64,000 nt of DNA from Rhizobium glycinendophyticum (GTDB taxonomy: Bacteria > Pseudomonadota > Alphaproteobacteria > Rhizobiales > Rhizobiaceae): contig NZ_VFYP01000001.1 in NCBI RefSeq assembly GCF_006443685.1, forward strand, positions 2,108,001 to 2,172,000, read 5' to 3'. A model generated the notes under the pieces. The model was not told the DNA's origin. It was given only the letters and a program-made list of their open reading frames with translations, and made no database searches. This document shows positions 26,452 to 35,130 of the stretch, one piece after another. How positions within the stretch are numbered: the stretch's first letter is position 1; each line of letters opens with the position of its first letter. The position numbers and the translations under genes were made by a program.

Positions 26452-26898
26452 ATGCCTGAAATTTATGTCGATGCCGATGCCTGCCCGGTGAAGCCGGAGA
26501 TCCTGAAGGTTGCCGAGCGACATGATCTGCCGGTGACCTTTGTTGCCAATTCCGGCCTCCGCCCCTCGCGCGATCCGATGGTGAAGAATGTCATCGTGTC
26601 AGGCGCCTTTGACGCAGCCGACGATTGGATCGCCGAGCGCTGTGGCGAAGGCGATATCGTTGTGACAGCCGATGTGCCGCTGGCCGGCCGATGCGTTGCC
26701 GCCGGCGCGCTGGTTACCGGTCCGACGGGCCGGATCTTCGACACGGCCAATATCGGCATGGCAACGGCGATGCGCGACCTTGGGGCACATCTTCGGGAGA
26801 CAGGGGAAAGCAAGGGCTACAACGCCGCCTTTTCGCCGCGCGACCGCTCCGCCTTTCTTGAAACGCTTGACAGGCTCTGCCGGCGGATCAAGAAGTAG
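26452..26898 (+). CDS. YaiI/YqxD (DUF188) family protein
   Basis: A 148-residue protein of the YaiI/YqxD family, related to PIN-like nucleases. It starts PEIYVDADACPVKPEIL, with the family's conserved DADACPV. Later conserved blocks are VANSGLRPSRDP and IVVTADVPLAGRCV (with acidic residues in PIN-like positions). The ATG at 26452 lies 4 bases after the brnA stop. Function not established experimentally to my knowledge. Confidence 0.9.
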   Translation: MPEIYVDADACPVKPEILKVAERHDLPVTFVANSGLRPSRDPMVKNVIVSGAFDAADDWIAERCGEGDIVVTADVPLAGRCVAAGALVTGPTGRIFDTANIGMATAMRDLGAHLRETGESKGYNAAFSPRDRSAFLETLDRLCRRIKK

Positions 26899-26945
26899 TC
26901 CCCGTTCAACGGCCAGCTGGGCGGCATGACGCTTTGAAAAATCTG

Positions 26946-27590
26946 ATGAATTCCGTTCTCGATCACCGCTATCGCTCCTTCATCGTGGCGGGTGGGATTG
27001 CGCTGACCGCCCTGCCCTTCGTCGCGATCTACCAGCCCTCGGTGACGATCGAGCTGCCGGCCATCCTCTTCTTTGCCGTCTATCTGACGCTGTCTTTCCT
27101 GCGGCTGAGGCGTCTCACCGCCACCTATCTGAAACAGCGCGCCGATGTGGCGGATGCACCGGCCTTCGTCATTCTCGGTGTCACCACGCTTGCGATCACC
27201 GCCGCCGTCGGCGCGCTTTTTCTGGCACTCAACCGGGAGCAGACGGCAGGCTTGCCGGAACTGGCAATGGCTTTTGCGGCCGTCGTTCTGGGCTGGCTGA
27301 CGATCCACACCATGGCCGCGATGCACTACGCCCATGTCTACTGGCGCCCCTCCCGCACGAAGGAAAACGGCAGGCGCGGCGGGCTGGACTTTCCGGACAC
27401 GCCCGACCCCTGCGGCCATGACTTTCTCTATTTCTCGCTGGTCATCGGCATGACGGCGCAGACCTCGGATGTGGTGATCAGCTCGACCGCGATGCGCAAG
27501 CTTAACCTCGTGCATGCCACCGTCTCCTATTTCTTCAACACCGTGCTGGTGGCCGCCGCCGTCAACGCGGCCGTCTCGCTCGCCGGCTGA
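26946..27590 (+). CDS. DUF1345 inner-membrane protein
   Basis: A 214-residue membrane protein with five hydrophobic segments (about 12-30, 35-55, 72-95, 105-125, 190-210). The family hallmark HYAHVYWRPSR with HTMAAMHYAH is in the middle, and DPCGHDFLYFSLVIGMTAQTSD follows. This matches DUF1345. The ATG at 26946 is given, but a TTG at 26934 would add four residues. Function unknown. It precedes fghA by 26 bases and may be co-transcribed. Confidence 0.82.
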   Translation: MNSVLDHRYRSFIVAGGIALTALPFVAIYQPSVTIELPAILFFAVYLTLSFLRLRRLTATYLKQRADVADAPAFVILGVTTLAITAAVGALFLALNREQTAGLPELAMAFAAVVLGWLTIHTMAAMHYAHVYWRPSRTKENGRRGGLDFPDTPDPCGHDFLYFSLVIGMTAQTSDVVISSTAMRKLNLVHATVSYFFNTVLVAAAVNAAVSLAG

Positions 27591-27616
27591 ACCTCTGCAG
27601 ACAAGGACCTGATCCC

Positions 27617-28456
27617 ATGAACATCCTCTCCCAGAACACCGCCTTCGGCGGCATGCAGGGCGTCTTCTCGCATGCGTCGGACGTGACCGGCACAGAGATG
27701 ACCTTTGCCGTTTTCGTACCGCCCCAGGCGATCGCCGAAAAGAGACCGGTGCTCTGGTATCTCTCGGGGCTGACCTGCACCCATGCCAATGTCATGGAAA
27801 AGGGCGAGTACCGCCGCATGGCCGCCGAGCTCGGCCTGATCGTCGTCTGCCCGGACACCAGCCCGCGCGGCAATGACGTGCCGGACGAACTCACCAACTG
27901 GAAGATGGGCAAGGGTGCCGGCATGTACCTGAATGCCACCGAGGCACCCTGGGCGGAAAATTTCCAGATGTATTCCTATATCACGGAGGAATTGCCGGCG
28001 CTGATTGCCGAACAGTTCCGCGCCGACATGAACCGCCAGGGCATATTCGGCCATTCCATGGGCGGTCATGGCGCGATGACGATTGCGCTGAAGAACCCGG
28101 ACCGTTTCCAGAGTTGCTCGGCCTTCGCGCCGATCGTCAATCCGCTGACTGCCGACTGGACGCAGGATGCCTTCGAGAAATATCTCGGGGCCGACCGGGC
28201 AAAGTGGCGTGAATACGACGCCTGTGCTCTGGTCGAGGACGGCGCCCGCTTCCCGGAGTTTTTGATCGACCAGGGCAAGGCCGACAGTTTCCTTGAGACA
28301 GGCCTCGCACCGTGGAAGTTCGAGGAGGCGGTTAAGGGCACGGATATCAGCCTGACGCTGCGCATGCATGAGCGCTACGACCATTCCTATTACTTCATCT
28401 CGACCTTCATGGACGACCATCTGAAGTGGCATGCGGCGCGGCTCGAAAGCCTCTGA
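27617..28456 (+). CDS. fghA: S-formylglutathione hydrolase
   Basis: A 279-residue esterase-D-type alpha/beta hydrolase that splits S-formylglutathione into formate and glutathione, the step after AdhC. Motifs: LSGLTCTHANVMEKGEYRR (oxyanion region; about 52-70), nucleophile Ser in FGHSMGGHGAM (about 144-154), Asp in the LIDQGKADSF strand and catalytic His in YDHSYYFI (about 255). The length matches human ESD and bacterial FrmB. Start ATG 27617. Confidence 0.96.
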   Translation: MNILSQNTAFGGMQGVFSHASDVTGTEMTFAVFVPPQAIAEKRPVLWYLSGLTCTHANVMEKGEYRRMAAELGLIVVCPDTSPRGNDVPDELTNWKMGKGAGMYLNATEAPWAENFQMYSYITEELPALIAEQFRADMNRQGIFGHSMGGHGAMTIALKNPDRFQSCSAFAPIVNPLTADWTQDAFEKYLGADRAKWREYDACALVEDGARFPEFLIDQGKADSFLETGLAPWKFEEAVKGTDISLTLRMHERYDHSYYFISTFMDDHLKWHAARLESL

Positions 28457-28585
28457 ACCATATGGCAGTCGGTCACGCTTCCGATTCCACGGGCCATACA
28501 GGTAGCGCGGGATTGCCTGTCCCTCAGCATGCGCCGGGAAGCGTTCAGGCCAATTTCGTTCCGCCAACTTGACCTACCGCCAAAA

Positions 28586-28605
28586 TAGGTAGAACAGTCT
28601 ACCTA
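28586..28605 (+). promoter_or_regulatory. Inverted-repeat operator upstream of tetR
   Basis: Perfect 8-base arms TAGGTAGA and TCTACCTA separated by ACAG, 15 bases before the TetR start codon. An additional ACCTA lies at 28573-28577 in inverted orientation to the left arm. A TTGACC at 28569 could be a -35 box. The size and position fit a TetR-family operator that controls the tetR-transporter pair. Confidence 0.7.
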
Positions 28606-28620
28606 ACTGGAGGTGGTTGG

Positions 28621-29217
28621 ATGGGCGCGAGAGAATCTGTACGGACGCGGCTTTTGACGGCAGCAGCGGAACTGTTTTACGCCCAGGGTGTGGGCGCGAC
28701 GGGGATCGATACGATCACGGCCCGTGCCGGCGTGGCGAAAATGAGCCTTTACAACAACTTCGCCTCGAAAGCGGACCTCGTTCAGGCCTATCTGCAGAAC
28801 CGGCTCGACGAATGGCAGCAGCAACTGACGGAGGCCCTGGCATCCGCGTCGACGCCGGAAGAACGCGTACTGGCCGTGTTCGATTCCTATGTTGGTTATG
28901 CCGGTCTCGCTTACGAATGGGGATTTCGCGGTTGTGGGCTGCTGAATGCTGCAGCGGAGCTTTCCGTCGGCGATCCGGCCCGCGCGATCGTCGCATTCCA
29001 GAAACGCAAGGTGGAGCGGCTTTTCAGCGAGGCACTCGAGGAACTCGCTCCGCAAAATCCGGAACGCGTCGAAGATGCGGCGGCACATCTCTCCTTCGTT
29101 CTGGAAGGCGCCATGGCACGGGCAGGACTCGACGGCGATGACACCTGCCTGAAGACGGCAAGGCGGATCGCGGTTTCGCTCCTGCGGGACTTGCGAAACG
29201 GGCCTGCCGCAGAATGA
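28621..29217 (+). CDS. TetR/AcrR-family transcriptional regulator
   Basis: A 198-residue regulator. The N-terminal HTH spans about 8-50, with RTRLLTAAAELFYAQGVGAT, then GIDTITARAGVAKMSLYNNF. A C-terminal ligand-binding domain (TetR_C type) carries CGLLNAAAELSVGDPA near 105. Start ATG 28621 has GGAGG upstream. Its stop overlaps the ATG of the exporter by 4 bases, so the two form a coupled operon. It likely represses itself and the exporter by binding the palindrome at 28586. The ligand is unknown. Confidence 0.9.
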   Translation: MGARESVRTRLLTAAAELFYAQGVGATGIDTITARAGVAKMSLYNNFASKADLVQAYLQNRLDEWQQQLTEALASASTPEERVLAVFDSYVGYAGLAYEWGFRGCGLLNAAAELSVGDPARAIVAFQKRKVERLFSEALEELAPQNPERVEDAAAHLSFVLEGAMARAGLDGDDTCLKTARRIAVSLLRDLRNGPAAE

Positions 29218-30146
29218 CCGATCATTCCCCGGCGGCCGCGCCCTCCTCACGGCTCGCGGCACTCTTCCTTCTTCTCCTCCTGGAAACAGGCCTCATCATC
29301 ACCTGGAGCGCCGGCTTCATCGGCGTACGCTTCGCAAGCGATCACGCCCCGATCTTCCTGATCCTCTTGTGGCGCAGTCTCGTATCGGGCCTCTTGCTCC
29401 TCCCGCTCGCTCTGACCTGGGGGCCGGGACTGCGCTGGCGCCATGTGATCCCGCAGATGCTCTATGGGGCGCTCGCCATGTCCGGCTATCTCGCAGGCTT
29501 TGCGCTGGCGATCGGCTTCGGCGTACCGACCGGGCTGGTGGCGCTCATCACCGACATGCTGCCGCTCGCCGTCGCAGTTCTGTCCTGGCCGATCCTCGGT
29601 CAGGCTCTGAACGGGCGGCAATGGCTGGGTTCGCTGATCGGCTTCGCAGGGGTCCTCATCGCTTCGGCCCACTCGCTGACGCTCGGCACGGTTCCCCTCT
29701 GGGCCTATGGCCTACCCGTGCTTGGCACCTTGTCTCTCGCGGTGGCAACCCTCTTGCAGAAGCGCAGCCCCACCATCGCCATGCCTGTGCATCAGAGCTT
29801 GTGCATTCAATGCCTGTCGGCCGCCGCCATCTTCTCCGTCTTTGCTGGCTACGAAGGCAGCGTCCTTCCGGTGATGAACGCTGGCTTCATCGGCGGCGTC
29901 CTCTGGCTGGCGCTGGTCGCAACCCTCGGCTCCTGGACGCTCTATTACATGGCGCTCCGCCGCTCTTCGCCAGCCCGCGTCACCTCGGTCGTCTATCTGA
30001 GCCCGCCCGTGACGATGATCTGGGCCTGGCTGATGTTCGGCGAACCGCTCTCGCTTTCCATGGCAATTGGGCTTTTCGTCTCGCTGGCAGGCGTCATCAT
30101 CGTCGCGCGGGCACAGCCGAAGACGGGTGTCCAAGGCCACGGCTGA
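29214..30146 (+). CDS. DMT-superfamily EamA exporter, coupled to TetR
   Basis: A 310-residue protein with ten TM helices in two EamA repeats. Repeat one contains ITWSAGFIGVRFASDHAPIF and LNGRQWLGSLIGFAGVLIAS. Repeat two ends FGEPLSLSMAIGLFVSLAGV. It is probably an exporter whose substrate is also the effector of the TetR regulator. It overlaps tetR by ATGA and converges with the GH43 gene 3 bases away. Confidence 0.9.
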   Translation: MTDHSPAAAPSSRLAALFLLLLLETGLIITWSAGFIGVRFASDHAPIFLILLWRSLVSGLLLLPLALTWGPGLRWRHVIPQMLYGALAMSGYLAGFALAIGFGVPTGLVALITDMLPLAVAVLSWPILGQALNGRQWLGSLIGFAGVLIASAHSLTLGTVPLWAYGLPVLGTLSLAVATLLQKRSPTIAMPVHQSLCIQCLSAAAIFSVFAGYEGSVLPVMNAGFIGGVLWLALVATLGSWTLYYMALRRSSPARVTSVVYLSPPVTMIWAWLMFGEPLSLSMAIGLFVSLAGVIIVARAQPKTGVQGHG

Positions 30147-30149
30147 CGC

Positions 30150-31757
30150 TCAGTTCCGCCGATAGACGAACCGCTCGAAATCCGCAGCCTTGCCGCGCCC
30201 GGTGATGTCGAAGGCGAACATGCCGGCAAAGGCGCCGGTGAAGGATCCATGTTCGCCGAAGCCGCCTTCGTCGGAGACGACCCCGCCGTCGAGGACGGGG
30301 CCGATGGCCTCCCATTCGCCCTCGCCTGCCACCCGCCAGAAGAATTGCAGGTCGTTGTCGGTGATCTCCATGGCGAGATCGATCGCGCCATCGGGGATCG
30401 ATTGGCCCATGCCGATGGGGAAGGTAAGATCACCGGATGGATAGTTGCCGGGGCAGGACAGGATGATCAGCGAACGGCCGAGCTTTTCGTCCGTCGAGAT
30501 GCCGAGCGCGTGGAACTTGGTGCGGTTGTAGTAATGGGTGAGGCCAGCGACCTGCTGATAGGTCTCGGGCGAAAATTCCAGCCGCGTTTCGGCGCGGAAG
30601 CGGTGATGCTCCTGACGGCGGGCGACCAGCGACTGTTCGAACCAGGAGCCGATGCTTTCGCGACCGAAGAGGCGCAAGCGCCCTGCCCGCTTTGTGAGGC
30701 TGAAAAGACGCTCCGGCTGCGGTGTGCGCAGCCACTGGAATTCGGAGGGGAAGTCGGGGCTGTCGAAGGTTCTGACGATCTCGACCGGTTCCTCGCGCTT
30801 GACGGCACCATTGGGTGCCGGCACCTCGACTGCGGGTACAACGCCGCCCTGTTCGAGATAGAGCCAGCCGTCGTCCTTCCAGACGCATTTTTGCAGGCCC
30901 GTTTCGCGGCCGAGCGTGCAGCGACGCTTGGGTGGCATGGGGCGGCCGCAGAGATGGGTGTGATAGACTTGGCCGTCCGGCGTTTCGACATATTGGCCGT
31001 GGCCGGCGCGTTGCAGCACGGCTTCCGGGTTGTGCTTCGAGGTGATGAGATGGGTGTTCGGATGCATCTCGTAGGGGCCGTCGATCGCGCGGGAACGCGC
31101 CATGGTCACGACATGGTCGTAGCCGGTGCCGCCCTCGGCGGTGGTCAGATAATACCAGCCATCGCGCTTGAAGAGATGCGGACCCTCGACGAGCCCCTGT
31201 TTGCTGCCCTCGAAGATGTTCTTGATCGGGCCGGTGAGCTTTTGCGTCTTCGGATCCCATTCCTGCAGCAGGATGCCGTCGAACTTGGCATGGCCGACGG
31301 TGTTGCGCGCTTCGGGGCGATGGTTCCACTGCATGTTGAGGAACCACTTGCGGCCATCGTCGTCATGAAAGAGCGAGGGGTCGAAGCCGGAGGAATTGAC
31401 ATAGATTGGGTCCGACCACGGACCTTCGATCGAGGTGGCCGTGACGATGTAGTTATGCGCGTCCTTGAAAGAGCCTTCGAAGCGCTTCACGTCCGTATAG
31501 ACCAGCCAGAACAGGCCGTCGGCATAGGACAGGCACGGCGCCCAGACGCCGCAGCTGTCGGGATTGCCGCGCATGTCGAGCTGGCTTGCGCGGTTCAGAG
31601 GACGGGTGACGAGGTCCCAGTTTACCAGATCGCGCGAGTGATGGATCTGCACGCCCGGATACCATTCGAAGGTGGAGGTGGCGATGTAGTAGTCCTCGCC
31701 CACGCGGCAGATCGAGGGATCCGGATTGAAGCCCGGCAGGATGGGGTTGATGATCAT
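30150..31757 (-). CDS. Glycoside hydrolase family 43, beta-xylosidase-like
   Basis: A 535-residue cytoplasmic glycosidase (no signal peptide). It starts MIINPILPGFNPDPSICRVG, with the catalytic-base Asp in NPDPS, as in GH43 beta-xylosidases such as XynB. The middle Asp is in SSGFDPSLFHDDDG (about 124-137), and the acid Glu is in GLVEGPHLF (about 185). A C-terminal beta-sandwich of about 200 residues follows, as in GH43 subfamily 11/12. AGGAGA precedes ATG 31757. It is the last gene of the hemicellulose locus and is separated from the next by a RIME-like repeat. Substrate is xylo- or arabino-oligosaccharide by family; this is inference. Confidence 0.92.
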   Translation of the reverse strand: MIINPILPGFNPDPSICRVGEDYYIATSTFEWYPGVQIHHSRDLVNWDLVTRPLNRASQLDMRGNPDSCGVWAPCLSYADGLFWLVYTDVKRFEGSFKDAHNYIVTATSIEGPWSDPIYVNSSGFDPSLFHDDDGRKWFLNMQWNHRPEARNTVGHAKFDGILLQEWDPKTQKLTGPIKNIFEGSKQGLVEGPHLFKRDGWYYLTTAEGGTGYDHVVTMARSRAIDGPYEMHPNTHLITSKHNPEAVLQRAGHGQYVETPDGQVYHTHLCGRPMPPKRRCTLGRETGLQKCVWKDDGWLYLEQGGVVPAVEVPAPNGAVKREEPVEIVRTFDSPDFPSEFQWLRTPQPERLFSLTKRAGRLRLFGRESIGSWFEQSLVARRQEHHRFRAETRLEFSPETYQQVAGLTHYYNRTKFHALGISTDEKLGRSLIILSCPGNYPSGDLTFPIGMGQSIPDGAIDLAMEITDNDLQFFWRVAGEGEWEAIGPVLDGGVVSDEGGFGEHGSFTGAFAGMFAFDITGRGKAADFERFVYRRN

Positions 31758-31801
31758 GGCGTGTGTTCTCCTGCCTGATGGCTTATTTTACGTGAAGGAT
31801 G

Positions 31802-31910
31802 CCCCTCATCCCCCTGCCGGGATCTTCTCCCCGCAGGCGGGGAGAAGGCGGAGACGCTCACCGCTGTGCCCTTCTCCCCGCTTACCGGGAGAAGGTGGCG
31901 GCAGCTCAGG
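31802..31910. repeat. RIME-like rhizobial intergenic repeat, copy 1
   Basis: Begins CCCCTCATCCCCCTGCCGGG, as does the copy at 33042. Contains two palindromes of CTTCTCCCCG..CGGGGAGAAG type at 31824-31847 and 31871-31894, and ends GGTGGCGGCAG. Such paired palindromes are the hallmark of Rhizobium-specific intergenic mosaic elements. It lies between the aldo/keto reductase and GH43 genes and could shape mRNA ends. Confidence 0.75.
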
Positions 31911-31951
31911 CGCAGCTTGCTGCGCCGGGGATGACGGGCAACTCTTCAGCT

Positions 31952-33004
31952 TTACTTCTTCTTCCGCGGCGGGCCTTTGCGCTCGGCAGAGGCCGCCCAG
32001 AGGTTGATGTCGGCGTCCTTGGCGAAGACGTCGATTTCGGCGAGCTCCTCCGCGGTGAAATCGGGCGTTTCGATCGCCTTGACGCAATCCTCCACCTGCG
32101 AGGGCTTGGACGCGCCGATCAGCGCCGTGGTGATGTGGCCGCCGCGCAGCACCCAGGACAACGCCATCTGCGCCAGGGTCTGGCCGCGCTTCTCCGCGAT
32201 GCGGTTCAGACCCCGGATGTTTTCGATGTTGCGCTCGTTGAGGAAATTGGGGTCGAGCGACTTGTCCTGCGCCGCGCGGGTGCCTTCGGGGATACCGTTC
32301 AGATATTTCGACGTCAGCATCCCCTGCGCGAGCGGCGAAAACACGATCGAGCCGACACCGAGCTCTTCCAGCGTGTCGATCAGCCCGTCTTCCTCGATCC
32401 AGCGATTGATCATCGAATAGCTCGGCTGATGGATGAGAAGCGGCGTACCCAGGCTCTTCAGGATCTCATAGGCTTCGCGGGTGCGCTTCGAATTGTAGGA
32501 GGAGATGCCGACATACTGCGCCCTGCCCGAGCGTACGATGTGATCCAGTGCGCCGCAGGTTTCCTCGAGCGGCGTGTCGGGATCGAAGCGGTGCGAATAG
32601 AAGATGTCGACATAGTCGAGGCCCATGCGCTTCAAGCTCTGATCGCAGGAGGCAATCAGATACTTGCGGCTGCCCCATTCGCCGTAGGGACCGGGCCACA
32701 TGTTGTAGCCGGCCTTGGACGAGATGATCAGCTCGTCGCGATAGCCCCGGAAATCGGTCTTGAGGATCTCGCCGAAGGCTTCCTCGGCCGAGCCGGGCGG
32801 CGGGCCGTAATTGTTGGCGAGGTCGAAATGGGTGATGCCGAGGTCGAAGGCCTTCTGGCAGATCGCCCGCTTGGTGGCATGCGGCGTGTCCTGGCCAAAA
32901 TTGTGCCAGAGGCCGAGCGAGATTGCCGGCAGCTTCAGCCCGCTCTTGCCGCAGCGATTATAGGCCATCCGCTCATAGCGGTTTTCGGCGGGGGTATAGG
33001 TCAT
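31952..33004 (-). CDS. Aldo/keto reductase, YghZ (L-glyceraldehyde 3-phosphate reductase) type
   Basis: A 350-residue NADPH-dependent reductase. It starts MTYTPAENRYERMAYNRCGK, as in the YghZ/Kvbeta-like AKR14 group. The catalytic tetrad is visible: Asp and Tyr in FDLANNYGPPPGSAEE (about 60-75), Lys in IISSKAGY and His in FYSHRFDPDTP. ATG 33004 is chosen because GGGAGAG lies upstream and the conserved N-terminus starts there. In this locus it may reduce a sugar-derived aldehyde. E. coli YghZ acts on L-glyceraldehyde 3-phosphate and methylglyoxal. Confidence 0.9.
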   Translation of the reverse strand: MTYTPAENRYERMAYNRCGKSGLKLPAISLGLWHNFGQDTPHATKRAICQKAFDLGITHFDLANNYGPPPGSAEEAFGEILKTDFRGYRDELIISSKAGYNMWPGPYGEWGSRKYLIASCDQSLKRMGLDYVDIFYSHRFDPDTPLEETCGALDHIVRSGRAQYVGISSYNSKRTREAYEILKSLGTPLLIHQPSYSMINRWIEEDGLIDTLEELGVGSIVFSPLAQGMLTSKYLNGIPEGTRAAQDKSLDPNFLNERNIENIRGLNRIAEKRGQTLAQMALSWVLRGGHITTALIGASKPSQVEDCVKAIETPDFTAEELAEIDVFAKDADINLWAASAERKGPPRKKK

Positions 33005-33041
33005 GGATGGTTCTCTCCCAGATGCAGACGCTTCATACTTG

Positions 33042-33130
33042 CCCCTCATCCCCCTGCCGGGAGCAAGACGCCGGCCACACCGGCCTTCTCCCCGCTTGCG
33101 GGGAGAAGGTGGCGGCAGCCGGATGAGGGG
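33042..33130. repeat. RIME-like rhizobial intergenic repeat, copy 2
   Basis: An 89-base element bounded by inverted ends CCCCTCAT and ATGAGGGG. Inside are a GCCGG..CCGGC hairpin and a 24-base palindrome at 33085-33108 (CTTCTCCCCG, four-base centre, CGGGGAGAAG). It shares its first 21 bases with the copy at 31802. It lies between the Gfo/Idh/MocA and aldo/keto reductase genes. Confidence 0.78.
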
Positions 33131-33144
33131 CTAAGACACGAACC

Positions 33145-34278
33145 TTATCTAAGCAGAGCCTGCGCTTCGTCGATACCCAGAGCCGCCGGTTGTGTGCAGG
33201 TTGTTGACAGAGTGACAAATTCACCCGTCTCGCCGGACTTCAGGATCGAGACCATCACATCGACACCGTGCAGGGTACGATCGAGCGAGCAGCGGGCATC
33301 GCGGCCGTCGAGGATCGCGACCGCCATGTCGGCGAGGCCCGCCGTGCGGTAGTTCGCACGCGGCCCCTGCGGGCTTTCCTGATTGTTGCGGCCGAAGGGA
33401 TGGTCCCAGGCTTCCAGCGGCTGGATGTCCTTGTTACGACCGGAGGCCTCGACGACACCGCCGAAGAAGTTCGGATCAGGTACGTAGAGGGAACCATCGG
33501 TGCCGTAGAGTTCCATATTGGCGTGGCGGTGGCTCCAGACATCCCAGCTGGCCGACAGCGTGATTGTCGCACCGTTCTGGAATTCCAGCAGCGCGTGGAT
33601 ATTGGTCGGCGTCTTGACCGGGATCGTTTCCCCGTTGCGCGGCTGGCTGGTGATCGTGCGAGTATCGTTGGCCATTGAGGTCAGCGCCGCCACGCGCTTC
33701 ACCGGGCCGATCAGGTTGATCAGATTGGCGATATAGTATGGGCCGAGGTCGAGGATCGGGCCGCCGCCGGGCAGGAAGAAGAAGTCCGGGTTCGGATGCC
33801 ACATCTCCATCCCCGGGCTCATGACATGGCAGGTGCCGGAGGTGACACGGCCGATTCCGCCCTTGTCGATATAGGCGCGCGCCAGCTGATGCGCACCGCC
33901 GAGGAATGTGTCCGGGGCGCAGCCGACCGAGAGGCCCTTCGCCTTGGCAATCGCGCGCAGGTCCTCCCCCTGCTCGAGCGAGAGCACCAGCGGCTTTTCC
34001 GAATAGACATGTTTGCCAGCTTCGAGGATGCGCTTGGACACCGGATAATGCGCGTCCGGAATGGTCAGGTTGACGACGATGTCGACCTCGTCATTGGCCA
34101 GAAGCTCATCAATGGTCTGGGCCTTCACGCCATATTCGGCGGCCCGGGCTTCCGCTGCCGCCTGATTGATGTCCGCGCAGGCGACGACCTTCAGGCCGCG
34201 AAACAGCGGCGCCAGCGAAAAATAGGTGGTGGAGATATTGCCGCATCCGATGATGCCGACGCCGAGTTCGCGTGCCAT
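33145..34278 (-). CDS. Gfo/Idh/MocA-family NAD(P)-dependent oxidoreductase
   Basis: A 377-residue sugar or inositol dehydrogenase-like enzyme. The Rossmann start GVGIIGCGNISTTYF is at residues 6-20. The catalytic EKP motif is in HVYSEKPLVLS (about 94). The C-terminal alpha/beta domain includes LDLGPYYIANLINLIGPV (about 185). It oxidises or epimerises a sugar OH through a keto form. The neighbouring isomerase and glycosidases suggest a role in breakdown of the imported oligosaccharide. Substrate not predictable. Start ATG 34278. Confidence 0.9.
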   Translation of the reverse strand: MARELGVGIIGCGNISTTYFSLAPLFRGLKVVACADINQAAAEARAAEYGVKAQTIDELLANDEVDIVVNLTIPDAHYPVSKRILEAGKHVYSEKPLVLSLEQGEDLRAIAKAKGLSVGCAPDTFLGGAHQLARAYIDKGGIGRVTSGTCHVMSPGMEMWHPNPDFFFLPGGGPILDLGPYYIANLINLIGPVKRVAALTSMANDTRTITSQPRNGETIPVKTPTNIHALLEFQNGATITLSASWDVWSHRHANMELYGTDGSLYVPDPNFFGGVVEASGRNKDIQPLEAWDHPFGRNNQESPQGPRANYRTAGLADMAVAILDGRDARCSLDRTLHGVDVMVSILKSGETGEFVTLSTTCTQPAALGIDEAQALLR

Positions 34279-34305
34279 GGAAATGTCCTGCTTGCTGCGA
34301 TTGGA

Positions 34306-35067
34306 TCAATAGGTGTTGAAGGAAGCGATCGAACGGGTGATCAGCCGGTCGATGTCCTTCGGGTTGTCGTGCTCGACGACGAAATGCTTGACGCGCGTGG
34401 TCTTCAGCGCCGCGATCAGGCCCTTCCAGTCGACGGTGCCATGGCCGACATCGGCCCAGCCGTCTTCGTCCGTGTTCTCACCTGATGGTGCGATGTCCTT
34501 CACGTGCACGGCGCTGATGCGCTTGCCGTAGCTTTCGATCCAGGCGAAGGGATCGGCCTTGCCGCGGATGACCCAGGCGATATCGGCCTCCCAGTCGAGC
34601 TCGGGACCACCGGCGAAGATCTGTTCCTGCGGGGTCGAACCATCCGGCAATGCCGCGAATTCGAAGTCGTGATTGTGCCAGCCGAAGACGAGGCCCGCCT
34701 CGCGCAGCGGCTTGCCGGCGGCCTGCAGGCGCTGGCCGAAGGCAAACCAGCCGGAGGCATCCGTGGGCCGCTGGTCAGGCATAAGGTAGGGGCAGTAGAC
34801 GGCCTCAATGCCGAGCGTCTTGGCGATCTTGATGACGCGGGCCGGATCGTTCTCGATCATGTCGAGACCGAAATGGGCGGTCGGCATGGTGAGTTGGTTC
34901 TGGTCGAGCTCCTTGCGGAAGGCGTCGAGCTCGCCATCGGCAAGCGACGCATAGAGGGCACCGTATCCCTCCACCTCGCCGTAGCCGGCGGCTTGGAGCT
35001 TCGGATAGATGCCGCTGAAGGGCTGGAAATTGCGGGCGCTGTAGAGCTGGAAGCCGAGCGTGGTCAT
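34306..35067 (-). CDS. Sugar phosphate isomerase/epimerase (xylose isomerase-like TIM barrel)
   Basis: A 253-residue AP-endonuclease-2/xylose-isomerase-like TIM barrel (COG1082). Metal-binding and active-site elements: GFQLYSARN (strand 1), PTAHFG, GWHNHDFEF (about 134) and ISAVHVKDI (about 190), with EHDNP near the end. It commonly works with Gfo/Idh/MocA partners in keto-sugar or inositol pathways, and it directly precedes one here. Start ATG 35067 with GGAGG upstream. Confidence 0.88.
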   Translation of the reverse strand: MTTLGFQLYSARNFQPFSGIYPKLQAAGYGEVEGYGALYASLADGELDAFRKELDQNQLTMPTAHFGLDMIENDPARVIKIAKTLGIEAVYCPYLMPDQRPTDASGWFAFGQRLQAAGKPLREAGLVFGWHNHDFEFAALPDGSTPQEQIFAGGPELDWEADIAWVIRGKADPFAWIESYGKRISAVHVKDIAPSGENTDEDGWADVGHGTVDWKGLIAALKTTRVKHFVVEHDNPKDIDRLITRSIASFNTY

Positions 35068-35130
35068 GGGGGTAGTCTCCTCCTCGTTTTCCCTGGTTCG
35101 GGGGGCCCAGGGACATAATGTTGCGGTCCG

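Noticed and set aside
31802..31910. Repeated palindromes considered as a CRISPR array
   Set aside because: Only two palindromes per copy, no regular spacers and no cas genes in the window. They match RIME-type elements better.
30249..33352. Long plus-strand ORFs opposite GH43 and the aldo/keto reductase
   Set aside because: No motifs, and shadow-like composition. The real genes are on the minus strand.
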